From the NCBI GenBank assembly GCA_018623955.1, contig JAAZUX010000059.1:1-5620 (forward strand): a stretch of DNA of 5,620 nt. Direction: 5' to 3'. This document shows, in pieces, positions 1 to 5,620 of this stretch. Position numbers and translations under genes: made by a program. How positions within the stretch are numbered: the stretch's first letter is position 1; each line of letters opens with the position of its first letter. Source of the stretch: Flavobacteriaceae bacterium. Its GTDB lineage: Bacteria > Bacteroidota > Bacteroidia > Flavobacteriales > Flavobacteriaceae. Under the pieces are notes generated by a model. It did not search any database. It was not told where the DNA came from and was given only the letters and a program-made list of their open reading frames with translations.

Positions 1-138
1 CCTTTAAATATAGTAAACATAAATGCTTTGGGCGGGCGCTTGCAAGTCTCATTTACTCCCGATTCGGGACAATACAAAAACATTCAATTGACCGGCCCTG
101 CAGTCTTTGTTTTTTCTGGTAACTTGAATACTGAATGA
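1..138 (+). CDS. dapF: Diaminopimelate epimerase, C-terminal fragment (5' end outside window)
   Basis: Frame 1 is open from the left edge to a TGA at 136-138 and encodes the last 45 residues of a protein. The fragment contains ALGGRLQVSF followed about 16 residues later by LTGPAVFVFSGNL, which matches the usual end of DapF (a GG-L-V-F strand, then LTGPA..VF.G). DapF is a cytoplasmic, cofactor-independent epimerase that turns LL-diaminopimelate into the meso form, for lysine and for peptidoglycan cross-linking. The two catalytic cysteines lie upstream and cannot be checked here. The stop overlaps the start of the next gene in ATGA, so the two are probably translationally coupled. The call rests on a short but characteristic tail. 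Confidence 0.85.
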   Translation, partial: PLNIVNINALGGRLQVSFTPDSGQYKNIQLTGPAVFVFSGNLNTE

Positions 139-656
139 TTCAACTTCGAAATGAAATCGTAAGCCTAAGGGCCATAGAACCCGGGGATATTGACCTACTG
201 TTTGACTTGGAGAACGATGTTGAGTTGTGGAAATATTCCAATCGCTCGAAGCCCTATTCCAGAGATTTGCTCCAAAACTATATTGCCAATGCCCATAAAG
301 ATATTTTCGAAATCCGTCAAATCAAGTTTACCATCAGTACTCAAGAGGACACTGCTGTGGGCTTTATCGATTTGTTTGACTTCGAACCCTTGCACCACAG
401 GGCAGGGGTGGGATTGGTAGTGCGAAAACAAGACCAGAGCAAGGGATATGGTGGAGCAGCATTGGAATTGATCGGTGATTATGCACGAAAGCATTTGCAG
501 TTGCATCAGCTCTATGCACACATTGCCGTAGAAAATAAAATCAGCATTCAACTTTTTGAACGTCAAGGCTATTGTTTTGTCGGAAAAAAGAAGGATTGGA
601 ATTTTTATGAAGGACAGTATCACGACGAGAGCATCTATCAAAAACTGATCGAATGA
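135..656 (+). CDS. GNAT-family N-acetyltransferase (RimJ/RimL/SpeG-like), substrate unknown
   Basis: This 173-residue protein is a single-domain GNAT fold. It starts with the typical N-terminal strand (IVSLRAIEPGDIDLLFDLEN, residues 8-27). The acetyl-CoA pyrophosphate-binding loop is Q101-S-K-G104-Y-G106, fitting Q/R-x-x-G-x-G/A. Motif B follows as N134-K-I-S137 ... LFERQGY (140-146). The stretch around FEPLHHRAGVGLVV (83-96) and the G-QYHDE segment near residues 160-165 recall spermidine acetyltransferase SpeG and the RimJ/RimL group. This gives the family but not the acceptor, which could be a protein N-terminus, a polyamine or another small amine. The ATG at 135 overlaps the dapF stop, and its own TGA (654-656) overlaps the mltG start, so it sits coupled between two cell-wall genes. 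That position hints at a wall-related acceptor, but this is inference only. Confidence 0.9.
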   Translation: MIQLRNEIVSLRAIEPGDIDLLFDLENDVELWKYSNRSKPYSRDLLQNYIANAHKDIFEIRQIKFTISTQEDTAVGFIDLFDFEPLHHRAGVGLVVRKQDQSKGYGGAALELIGDYARKHLQLHQLYAHIAVENKISIQLFERQGYCFVGKKKDWNFYEGQYHDESIYQKLIE

Positions 657-1699
657 AGTATCGAAAAAAAATACTGAGCATCATCGTTCTAATGGGACTG
701 ACTTTTGGTCTTTATTTTGTTTACCTGTTCGGGAAAACCTTTTTTTGGGACAACACGATCTTCGAAGAGCCAAAAGTATATGTGTACATCAATGATGGAG
801 ATGACTTTAGCAAGGTAATATCTGCTATGACACCGCTTTTAAAATCCATTTCAAATTTTAGTATTGCGGCACAAAAAAAGGGGTATGCCACACGGGTCAG
901 ATCAGGGAAATTTGTCCTTCTAAAGGGAAGTAACAACAACGAAATCATCAATGCGCTTCGGGGAAAAAGTCTAACGGTTCGGGTAACCTTCAACAATCAG
1001 GAGCGCATAGAAAATTTGGCGGGAAGGGTCGCCCAACAAATTGCACCCGACAGTGTTTCTTTACTTAAAGTTTTGTTGGATACTGAGTTTTTGGCCGCAA
1101 AAGGATTTTCCAGAGAAAATGCATTGGGAATGTATTTGCCTGACAGTTACGATTTTTTCTGGAATACCACTGCCGAAAATTTCAGAGACAAAATGTGGAG
1201 ATCGTACCAAAATTTTTGGACGGATAACAGAGAAAACAAAGCGGCTGAGTTGGGTTTGACCCCCTTGGAGGTGATGAGCCTGGCGGCCATCGTCCAGAAG
1301 GAAACCCAAAAGGCAGATGAGCGTCCGCGCGTAGCGGGGGTTTATCTCAATCGATTGAAAAGAAAAATGATGTTACAGGCCGACCCCACGGTCATTTATG
1401 CCATGAAACTCCAACTTCAAAATTTTGATACAGTGATCAAAAGGGTGCTTTATAAAGATTTAAAGATCAAATCCCCATACAATACCTACCGATACAAAGG
1501 TTTGCCACCGGGGCCCATTACCATGCCTGATATCTCATCCATCAAGGCGGTTTTGAATGCAGAGCAACATCGCTATTTGTATTTTGTGGCCAATCCTAAC
1601 AATCCAGGATATCATTTATTTGCCAAAAACGGCAGGGAACACAACAGGAATAAAAAAATCTACACCAATTGGCTTGATCGAAATCGGGTTTACCGTTAA
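653..1699 (+). CDS. mltG: Endolytic murein transglycosylase MltG (YceG-like)
   Basis: MltG is an inner-membrane lytic transglycosylase that cuts nascent glycan strands inside the chain, and is thought to release or terminate new peptidoglycan strands. The 348-residue protein has a short basic N-terminus (MKYRKK), one membrane segment at about residues 7-27, and an extracytoplasmic YceG domain. The signature LAAIVQKET (210-218) holds the catalytic glutamate E217, matching E218 of the E. coli enzyme. It is followed by the conserved ERPRVAGVYLNRL (223-235), LQADPTVIYA (241-250), SPYNTYRYKGLPPGPI (274-289) and a late YFVANPNNPGYHLF (310-323). Length is normal for the family (E. coli is 340) and all expected blocks are present, so it should be active. 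The ATG overlaps the stop of the acetyltransferase gene in ATGA. The gene ends tail to tail with the methylase gene, with the stop codons overlapping. Confidence 0.97.
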   Translation: MKYRKKILSIIVLMGLTFGLYFVYLFGKTFFWDNTIFEEPKVYVYINDGDDFSKVISAMTPLLKSISNFSIAAQKKGYATRVRSGKFVLLKGSNNNEIINALRGKSLTVRVTFNNQERIENLAGRVAQQIAPDSVSLLKVLLDTEFLAAKGFSRENALGMYLPDSYDFFWNTTAENFRDKMWRSYQNFWTDNRENKAAELGLTPLEVMSLAAIVQKETQKADERPRVAGVYLNRLKRKMMLQADPTVIYAMKLQLQNFDTVIKRVLYKDLKIKSPYNTYRYKGLPPGPITMPDISSIKAVLNAEQHRYLYFVANPNNPGYHLFAKNGREHNRNKKIYTNWLDRNRVYR

Positions 1700-2406
1700 C
1701 CTTGTTTGTGAATGATAAAAATGGCCGGTCTTTTGTGAAAACTGATGTTTGTTTTCTTCCATAGGCCCATGTCCATTGTTTTGATGAACTCACTGGGTTG
1801 GGTAAGATCGTAGGCAATACAAAGGTTTGTTTCCCTATCCAGAACCCGCTTTAAATCTTCCAAAAGTTTTTCATTTCGGTAGGGGGTTTCCATAAAGATT
1901 TGACTTTGATCTAACTTTTGTGATCTGTTTTCTAGGGTTTTTATGGCTTTTTTACGTTCGTTTTTATCGATGGGTAGATAGCCGTTAAAGGCAAAGTTTT
2001 GACCGTTGAGTCCGGAACTCATCATGGCCAAAAGGATGGAGGAAGGACCGACCAAGGGTTTTACTCTGATATTCATTGGATAGGCCTTTTGAACAATTAT
2101 TGCCCCAGGGTCAGCAATGCCCGGACAACCTGCATCTGAAATCAATCCTATATCATTGCCTTCTAAACAGGGATTCAAATAGGTTTCTATTGCCCCTGCC
2201 GAGGTGTGTTTGTTGAGTGGGAAAAGTTTTAGGGCGGATTGTTTTTTTTCGGGGGCGATTTTTTTGATGAACCTTCGTGCCTCTTTTTCATTTTCTACAA
2301 TGAAGTAATCTAGTTTTTCAATGATGGATTTAATTTCGTTGGGAAAAGTTTCGGGCAGAAACGTTTCACCCAATGGACTGGGAATGAGATACAAGGTGGG
2401 GGTCAT
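1696..2406 (-). CDS. RsmI-like SAM-dependent methyltransferase (tetrapyrrole methylase fold)
   Basis: This 236-residue protein belongs to the tetrapyrrole (corrin/porphyrin) methylase superfamily, nearest to RsmI, which 2'-O-methylates C1402 of 16S rRNA. Visible blocks are the N-terminal strand LYLIPSPLGE (5-14), where RsmI has LYVVATPIGN; the SAM-binding stretch GLISDAGCPGIADPG (87-101), where RsmI has SDAGTP.ISDPG; VKPLVGPSSILLAM (115-128); FAFNGYLP (138-145); and FMETPYR (171-177), like the RsmI FYES.HR. It is about 50 residues shorter than E. coli RsmI (286) and lacks its C-terminal region. As I recall, flavobacteria carry both a true RsmI and this shorter relative, so I do not assign the C1402 reaction. 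The ATG (2404-2406) overlaps the phosphatase stop as ATGA, so it is the third gene of the dnaA operon. Its TAA overlaps the mltG TAA on the other strand. Confidence 0.85.
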   Translation of the reverse strand: MTPTLYLIPSPLGETFLPETFPNEIKSIIEKLDYFIVENEKEARRFIKKIAPEKKQSALKLFPLNKHTSAGAIETYLNPCLEGNDIGLISDAGCPGIADPGAIIVQKAYPMNIRVKPLVGPSSILLAMMSSGLNGQNFAFNGYLPIDKNERKKAIKTLENRSQKLDQSQIFMETPYRNEKLLEDLKRVLDRETNLCIAYDLTQPSEFIKTMDMGLWKKTNISFHKRPAIFIIHKQG

Positions 2407-2852
2407 GACTGTGGTTTTTGAAGTTCGTTGCTCAATTGATCACAGGCTTGGTCGATCAGCTCAAAAACCTTTTTAAAGCCATCTTCATTTCCATAATAAG
2501 GATCGGGAACTTCATCATTTTCTAATAGCAAAGCGACCTTCTTTTGATGATCTGAGGTAAGGGCCATTTTTCTGATATTGGCAAGGTTGCTGCAATCCAT
2601 GACAAAGATTTTGTCAAAGCGATCGAAATCATCTGGGGTGAATTTTCTGGCCTTTTGATGGCGGATATCAATACCATTATGTGCTGCTACTTCAATACTT
2701 CTCAGGTCGGGTGAATGTCCGATGTGATATCCTGCAGTTCCTGCGGAGTCTACCCTAAAACGATCTTGGGGTAATTTATTTTTTAGAATACCTTCTGCCA
2801 GGGGAGAACGACAAATGTTTCCCAAGCATACCATTAAAATTGATGTTTTCAC
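2403..2852 (-). CDS. Low-molecular-weight protein tyrosine phosphatase (GTG start)
   Basis: A 149-residue cytoplasmic phosphatase of the LMW-PTP (Wzb/PtpA/YwlE) family. The phosphate-binding loop is C9-L-G-N-I-C-R15-S16, with nucleophile C9 and phosphate-binding R15. The general acid loop is D117-P-Y-Y, in the usual place near residue 117-120, and VDSAGTAGYHIG (34-45) is another family block. The start is GTG at 2850-2852: homologues begin only a few residues before the CLGNICRS loop, and the next in-frame ATG (residue 7) would cut into the first strand. The gene begins 8 bases after the dnaA stop and overlaps the methylase start, so it is probably co-transcribed with dnaA. Relatives dephosphorylate tyrosine kinases of polysaccharide export, or arginine-phosphorylated proteins (YwlE). 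No kinase is in the window, so the substrate is open. Confidence 0.95.
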   Translation of the reverse strand: MKTSILMVCLGNICRSPLAEGILKNKLPQDRFRVDSAGTAGYHIGHSPDLRSIEVAAHNGIDIRHQKARKFTPDDFDRFDKIFVMDCSNLANIRKMALTSDHQKKVALLLENDEVPDPYYGNEDGFKKVFELIDQACDQLSNELQKPQS

Positions 2853-2860
2853 TTGGAGGG

Positions 2861-4288
2861 TTAGAGAGAAAGTTTTTGGTTGAGATCCTCAACGTACTTT
2901 CTGAATTGTTTGTCTGTAAAGCTGAGATTGTCAACTGTTTTACAGGCGTGTAGAACAGTGGCGTGATCTCTTTTGCCAATTTGTGTACCAATGCTGGCAA
3001 GTGAAGCCTTGGTGAATTTTTTGGCAAAATACATGGCCAGTTGTCGGGCTTGAACAATGTGTCTTTTTCTGGTTTTGGACTGGAGAGTGGCAACATCCAT
3101 TTGAAAGTATTCCGAAACCACTTTTTGGATGTAGTCGATGGATACCTCGCGTTTGGTATTTTTGACAAATTTATTGACAATCTCTTTTGCTAGATCTAAG
3201 TCAATATCGACTCTGTTGAAAGAGGATTGTGCAATTAAAGAAATGATGGCACCTTCCAACTCCCTTACATTGGTCTTGATGTTTTTGGCAACATACTCTA
3301 TAATATGATCACCGATGGTTACACCGTCTCTGAATAATTTGTTCTTAAGAATTGAAATCCTGGTTTCCAAATCGGGGATTTGCAGTTCGGCAGAAAGCCC
3401 CCACTTGAATCGAGAAAGTAAACGCTGTTCGATGTCTTGCATGTCGACAGGTGCTTTATCGGAGGTGATGATGACCTGTTTTCCATTTTGGTGTAAATGG
3501 TTGAAGATATGGAAGAACACATCTTGCGTTCCGGATTTACCGGAGAAAAACTGAACATCGTCAATGATGAGTATATCAATCACCTGATAGAAGTGAATAA
3601 AATCATTGCGGGTGTTTTTCTTGACGGACTCTATGTACTGTTGAGTAAATTTTTCGGCAGAGATATAGAGAACTGTTTTATCAGGGTATTTATTTTTGAT
3701 TTCAACTCCTATGGCATGGGCAAGGTGTGTTTTACCAAGACCAACACCACCAAAAATCATCAAGGGGTTGAAAGAGGTTCCTCCGGGTTTGTTGGAAACT
3801 GCCAGTCCTGCAGATCGGGCCAGTCTATTGGAATCACCTTCTAAGAAATTTTCAAAGTTGTAATTGGGGTTGAGTTGAGATTCTATTTGAAGGTTTCGGA
3901 TCCCGGGGATTACAAAAGGATTTTTCAGCTCACTGGTGTAGGCCTGAAGGGGAGCGTCAACTTGTTGAGCGTTGACACCGGATTGGTTACTGCTGGGAAT
4001 ACTTTCTGTGAATGGTATTTTGTTCCCAAAAGTATTTTCCATTTTGATGATGTAGATCAAACGAGCTTCGTCTCCCAGCTCGCGAGTCAATGCTACTTTT
4101 AAAATTTTAACATAATGTTCCTCAAGCCACTCATAAAAAAACTTACTGGGAACTTGAATGCTGAGTGAGTTTTCGGTTATCTTCAGCGGGATGATGGGCT
4201 CAAACCAGGTTTTGAAGGCTTGTTGCTGGATATTGTCTTTGATAAAAATCAAACAATTATTCCAAATTTTTTCAGCAGATGCCTCCAT
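2861..4288 (-). CDS. dnaA: Chromosomal replication initiator protein DnaA
   Basis: DnaA binds DnaA boxes at oriC, forms an ATP-dependent filament, melts the origin and helps load the helicase. This 475-residue protein is full length (E. coli 467). Domain I covers about residues 1-85 (W9, then F25-W28 and SKFFYEWLEEHY). A low-complexity linker (domain II) follows at about 86-135. The AAA+ domain III starts near NPNYNFENFLEGDSN (140-154) and has Walker A GGVGLGKT (180-187), Walker B ILIIDD (239-244), box VII R289-LLS-R293-F with the expected arginines, and sensor II NVRELEG (340-346). Domain IV ends with the DnaA signature IGKRDHATVLHACK (437-450), in which RDHATVLH contacts the box. The ATG at 4286-4288 gives the family's usual N-terminus. 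It leads an operon with the phosphatase and methylase genes and is divergent from the thioesterase gene. No key residue is missing. Confidence 0.99.
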   Translation of the reverse strand: MEASAEKIWNNCLIFIKDNIQQQAFKTWFEPIIPLKITENSLSIQVPSKFFYEWLEEHYVKILKVALTRELGDEARLIYIIKMENTFGNKIPFTESIPSSNQSGVNAQQVDAPLQAYTSELKNPFVIPGIRNLQIESQLNPNYNFENFLEGDSNRLARSAGLAVSNKPGGTSFNPLMIFGGVGLGKTHLAHAIGVEIKNKYPDKTVLYISAEKFTQQYIESVKKNTRNDFIHFYQVIDILIIDDVQFFSGKSGTQDVFFHIFNHLHQNGKQVIITSDKAPVDMQDIEQRLLSRFKWGLSAELQIPDLETRISILKNKLFRDGVTIGDHIIEYVAKNIKTNVRELEGAIISLIAQSSFNRVDIDLDLAKEIVNKFVKNTKREVSIDYIQKVVSEYFQMDVATLQSKTRKRHIVQARQLAMYFAKKFTKASLASIGTQIGKRDHATVLHACKTVDNLSFTDKQFRKYVEDLNQKLSL

Positions 4289-4376
4289 TCAAATTTTTAA
4301 ATATGGTTTTTTTTTGATCGAACTCAATTGGGAATGTAATCGGATCACAACGATACAAATATTGAAATAAAAATCT

Positions 4377-4395
4377 AAAAAAAAACTTTTTTTTT
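4377..4395. repeat. A9-C-T9 inverted repeat / A-tract
   Basis: Nine A (4377-4385), one C, then nine T (4387-4395) form a perfect inverted repeat with a one-base centre. The same neighbourhood has T6 at 4402-4407 and T11 at 4410-4420. Such tracts are usually stiff or curved and exclude nucleoid proteins or ease melting. The symmetry makes the element orientation-neutral between the two divergent genes. It is too A/T-rich, and its loop too small, to be a convincing transcription terminator, and neither flanking gene ends here. Confidence 0.5.
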
Positions 4396-4417
4396 GGTTG
4401 ATTTTTTAATTTTTTTT

Positions 4418-4451
4418 TTTGAAATTATAGAACGATGAAACTTTACATTTT
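4418..4451 (+). promoter_or_regulatory. Candidate Bacteroidota-type promoter for the thioesterase gene
   Basis: TTTG at 4418-4421 is followed after 22 bases by TACATTTT at 4444-4451. The Bacteroidota sigma-A consensus is TTTG at -33 and TAnnTTTG at -7 with about 19-21 bases between. The match has one mismatch (last G to T) and a spacer one base too long. Transcription would start near 4457-4459, giving a leader of only about 12-14 bases before the TTG start. In such A/T-rich sequence a match like this can arise by chance, so confidence is low. Confidence 0.35.
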
Positions 4452-4470
4452 TTAATTAAATCTACCTCAT

Positions 4471-4875
4471 TTGACAACCTACATTTCAGAAGTTTTTAGA
4501 GTAAGATATACAGAAACGGATCAAATGGGATTTGCACACCACAGCAATTATCTCAATTATTTTGAAATGGCCAGAATTGAATGGCTCAACAAAATCGGTT
4601 TTTCCTACGCAGCCCTTGAGCGACAAGGTATCGTCATGCCGGTTGTGTCTGCTCAAATTAACTTTAAATCTCCTGCCTTCTTTGATGACCCACTCAGGAT
4701 AAGATTAACCATAGATGATATTCCGAGGGCAACCATTAAAATTGATTACATCATCATGAATGCCTTGGATAAGGAAATAGCGAATGGTTCTACCACACTT
4801 GCTTTTTTAAACACTGAAATCAACAGACCCGTGAAGTGTCCTCAGGCTTTATTGGAGATCATTGGATCTTTGTAA
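4471..4875 (+). CDS. YbgC/4HBT-family acyl-CoA thioesterase (TTG start)
   Basis: This 134-residue protein is a single hot-dog domain of the YbgC/FadM/4-hydroxybenzoyl-CoA thioesterase group, which hydrolyses acyl-CoA thioesters in the cytoplasm. The signature is Y13-T-E-T-D17-Q-M-G-F-A-H23-H24-S-N-Y27, with D17 as the catalytic carboxylate and H24-x-N-Y in the active-site helix. It continues into YFEMARIEWL (30-39), a typical YbgC block. Length fits the family. The start is TTG at 4471: the frame is closed by a TAA at 4453-4455, no ATG or GTG lies between, and the next ATG (residue 19) would remove D17. Chain length and type of the acyl group cannot be read from the sequence. The gene is divergent from dnaA and convergent with ribD, overlapping it by 34 bases. 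In proteobacteria ybgC goes with tol-pal, but no such genes are seen here. Confidence 0.9.
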   Translation: MTTYISEVFRVRYTETDQMGFAHHSNYLNYFEMARIEWLNKIGFSYAALERQGIVMPVVSAQINFKSPAFFDDPLRIRLTIDDIPRATIKIDYIIMNALDKEIANGSTTLAFLNTEINRPVKCPQALLEIIGSL

Positions 4876-5620
4876 AGGGTGATGAGTGTGTCCTCTTTGA
4901 TTTTTGAGGAGCTGTGAACAGCATCTCTTTTGATTACAGGTCCTTTCAATCCTGCTTTTAATTTGTCTTTGGTGACAAAAATTCTTGCTTCATCCCAAAG
5001 TTCAGCATCAATAAAATGTTGAAGGGTTTTGGTTCCTCCTTCAATGATTACGGATTGTAAACCATTTTTGAACAGTTGATCCAAAACTTCTTGGGCTTTA
5101 ATTGAAAGCTGATCTTTATTTTCTTCCTTATTTTGATTCTTAATGGTAAGAAATTTCTTCTTGAGTAAATTAAAATCCCCTTTGATATTGGATAATTTTT
5201 GGTGGGGATCAATCACAACGGACACTGGATTTTCTCCATTCCACAGGCGTGTATCCAATTTTGGATTGTCATTTAGTGCTGTTTGCACCCCGATCATAAT
5301 GGATTGTTCCTGACTTCTCCAATGGTGGACGCGTTGTTTTGATAGGGGATCGGTCAACCAGTATTTCTTTTGGGTTTCTTTTGGGGCAATAAAACCGTCA
5401 AGACTTTCGGCCCATTTTAATATGACATATGGACGTTTTTTTTGGTGGAAGCTGAAAAATCGACGGTTGAGTTTTTGACACTTAGATTCAAGGACTCCAA
5501 TTTCGACCTCACATCCGGCTGCTTTAAGTTTCTTTAACCCTTTGCCTAAGACTCTTTTGTTTTGATCCAGACATCCAATGATCACCCGTGGAATTTTCAT
5601 TTCCAAGATCAGATCTGTAC
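4842..5620 (-). CDS. ribD: Riboflavin biosynthesis deaminase/reductase RibD, partial (N-terminus outside window)
   Basis: RibD deaminates the pyrimidine 2,5-diamino-6-ribosylamino-4(3H)-pyrimidinone 5'-phosphate and then reduces the ribosyl side chain with NADPH, the second and third steps of riboflavin synthesis from GTP. The window holds about 258 C-terminal residues. The frame stays open to the right edge and reads TDLI-LEMKIPRVIIGCLDQN, the end of the deaminase domain. The edge codon ends in GT, consistent with the last zinc-ligand cysteine of the PPC motif just before TDLI. The linker GKGLKKLKAAGCEVEIGVLE follows, then the reductase domain: LKWAESLDGFIA, WLTDPLSKQRVHHWRS, GVQTALNDNPKLDTR, VIIEGGTKTLQHFI and a final DTLITLYKDP. 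A TTG and an ATG near 5600 are internal, not starts. The gene overlaps the thioesterase gene tail to tail by 34 bases. Confidence 0.93.
   Translation of the reverse strand, partial: TDLILEMKIPRVIIGCLDQNKRVLGKGLKKLKAAGCEVEIGVLESKCQKLNRRFFSFHQKKRPYVILKWAESLDGFIAPKETQKKYWLTDPLSKQRVHHWRSQEQSIMIGVQTALNDNPKLDTRLWNGENPVSVVIDPHQKLSNIKGDFNLLKKKFLTIKNQNKEENKDQLSIKAQEVLDQLFKNGLQSVIIEGGTKTLQHFIDAELWDEARIFVTKDKLKAGLKGPVIKRDAVHSSSKIKEDTLITLYKDPMISNKA

Larger units (their letters stand above)
4289..4470. promoter_or_regulatory. Divergent A/T-rich intergenic region between dnaA and the thioesterase gene
   Basis: This 182-base gap is the only sizeable non-coding stretch in the window and must hold the promoters of both the dnaA operon (minus strand) and the thioesterase gene (plus strand). 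By hand count 37 of 182 bases are G or C (about 20%), and only 5 of 50 between 4371 and 4420. It contains long A or T runs at 4307-4315, 4377-4385, 4387-4395 and 4410-4420. I looked for DnaA boxes (TTATCCACA and close variants) on both strands and found none, so I do not call it oriC. For dnaA, only weak minus-strand -7 look-alikes are seen (AATATTTG at 4363-4356, TATCGTTG at 4355-4348), neither with a clear TTTG upstream. I see no small gene or structured RNA here. Confidence 0.6.

Noticed and set aside
195..641. 148-residue open frame antisense to the GNAT gene
   Set aside because: The plus-strand frame has all GNAT motifs and coupled ends. The antisense frame shows no family features.
2776..3180. 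134-residue open frame on the minus strand inside dnaA
   Set aside because: It overlaps the fully conserved C-terminal domain of dnaA in another frame and shows no recognisable domain. It is a shadow frame.
4356..4363. AATATTTG on the minus strand as a dnaA -7 box
   Set aside because: It has one mismatch to TAnnTTTG and no TTTG 19-22 bases upstream. It is too weak in such A/T-rich DNA to list as a promoter.
4289..4470. oriC
   Set aside because: No DnaA-box cluster was found on either strand. A/T richness and closeness to dnaA alone are not enough.
4471..4476. TTGACA, identical to the E. coli -35 box
   Set aside because: It is the thioesterase start codon plus ACA, no -10 box sits at the right distance, and Bacteroidota do not use this promoter type.
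4885..4915. Inverted repeat TCCTC ... GAGGA with a loop rich in T
   Set aside because: The stem is only 5 base pairs with a 10-base loop, and it lies within ribD coding sequence without a following U tract. It is a chance repeat rather than a terminator.
5598..5606. TTG/ATG near the right edge as the start of a short reductase-only protein
   Set aside because: The frame stays open upstream and reads TDLI, the known continuation after the PPC zinc motif of the RibD deaminase domain, so the gene extends beyond the window.

Overview
The window looks like a piece of a core chromosome from a member of the Bacteroidota, most likely class Flavobacteriia. The gene content and protein sequences fit: a DnaA with the family's usual three conserved parts, a short RsmI-like methylase, an MltG, and a GNAT enzyme next to dapF. 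There is also no consistent Shine-Dalgarno sequence, the spacers are A/T-rich, and one candidate promoter resembles the Bacteroidota TTTG / TAnnTTTG type. The order dapF - GNAT - mltG - methylase - phosphatase - dnaA - thioesterase is, from memory, typical of this class. I see no mobile element, CRISPR array, RNA gene or sign of recent transfer.

Layout. (1) Positions 1-1699, plus strand: the last 45 codons of dapF, a GNAT acetyltransferase and mltG. Each is joined to the next by a 4-base ATGA stop/start overlap, so this is one tightly coupled unit. It links meso-diaminopimelate supply to glycan-strand cleavage in the cell wall. (2) Positions 1696-4288, minus strand: dnaA, then a low-molecular-weight protein tyrosine phosphatase (GTG start, 8 bases after the dnaA stop), then an RsmI-like SAM-dependent methylase joined to the phosphatase by ATGA. 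dnaA leads this operon. Its last gene meets mltG tail to tail, the two stop codons sharing TTAA. (3) Positions 4289-4470: the only sizeable non-coding gap, a divergent promoter region between dnaA and the thioesterase. It is about 20% G+C by hand count and holds long A and T tracts. (4) Positions 4471-4875, plus strand: a YbgC/4HBT-type acyl-CoA thioesterase with a TTG start. (5) Positions 4842-5620, minus strand: the C-terminal two thirds or more of ribD (riboflavin synthesis), overlapping the thioesterase tail to tail by 34 bases and running off the right edge.

The genes serve housekeeping tasks: cell-wall building and remodelling, replication initiation, probable RNA modification, acyl-CoA hydrolysis and flavin synthesis. 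I found no convincing previously undescribed system. The points worth a second look are the packed gene junctions, the unusual start codons, the A/T-tract region beside dnaA, and the unknown substrates of the GNAT enzyme, the phosphatase and the methylase.
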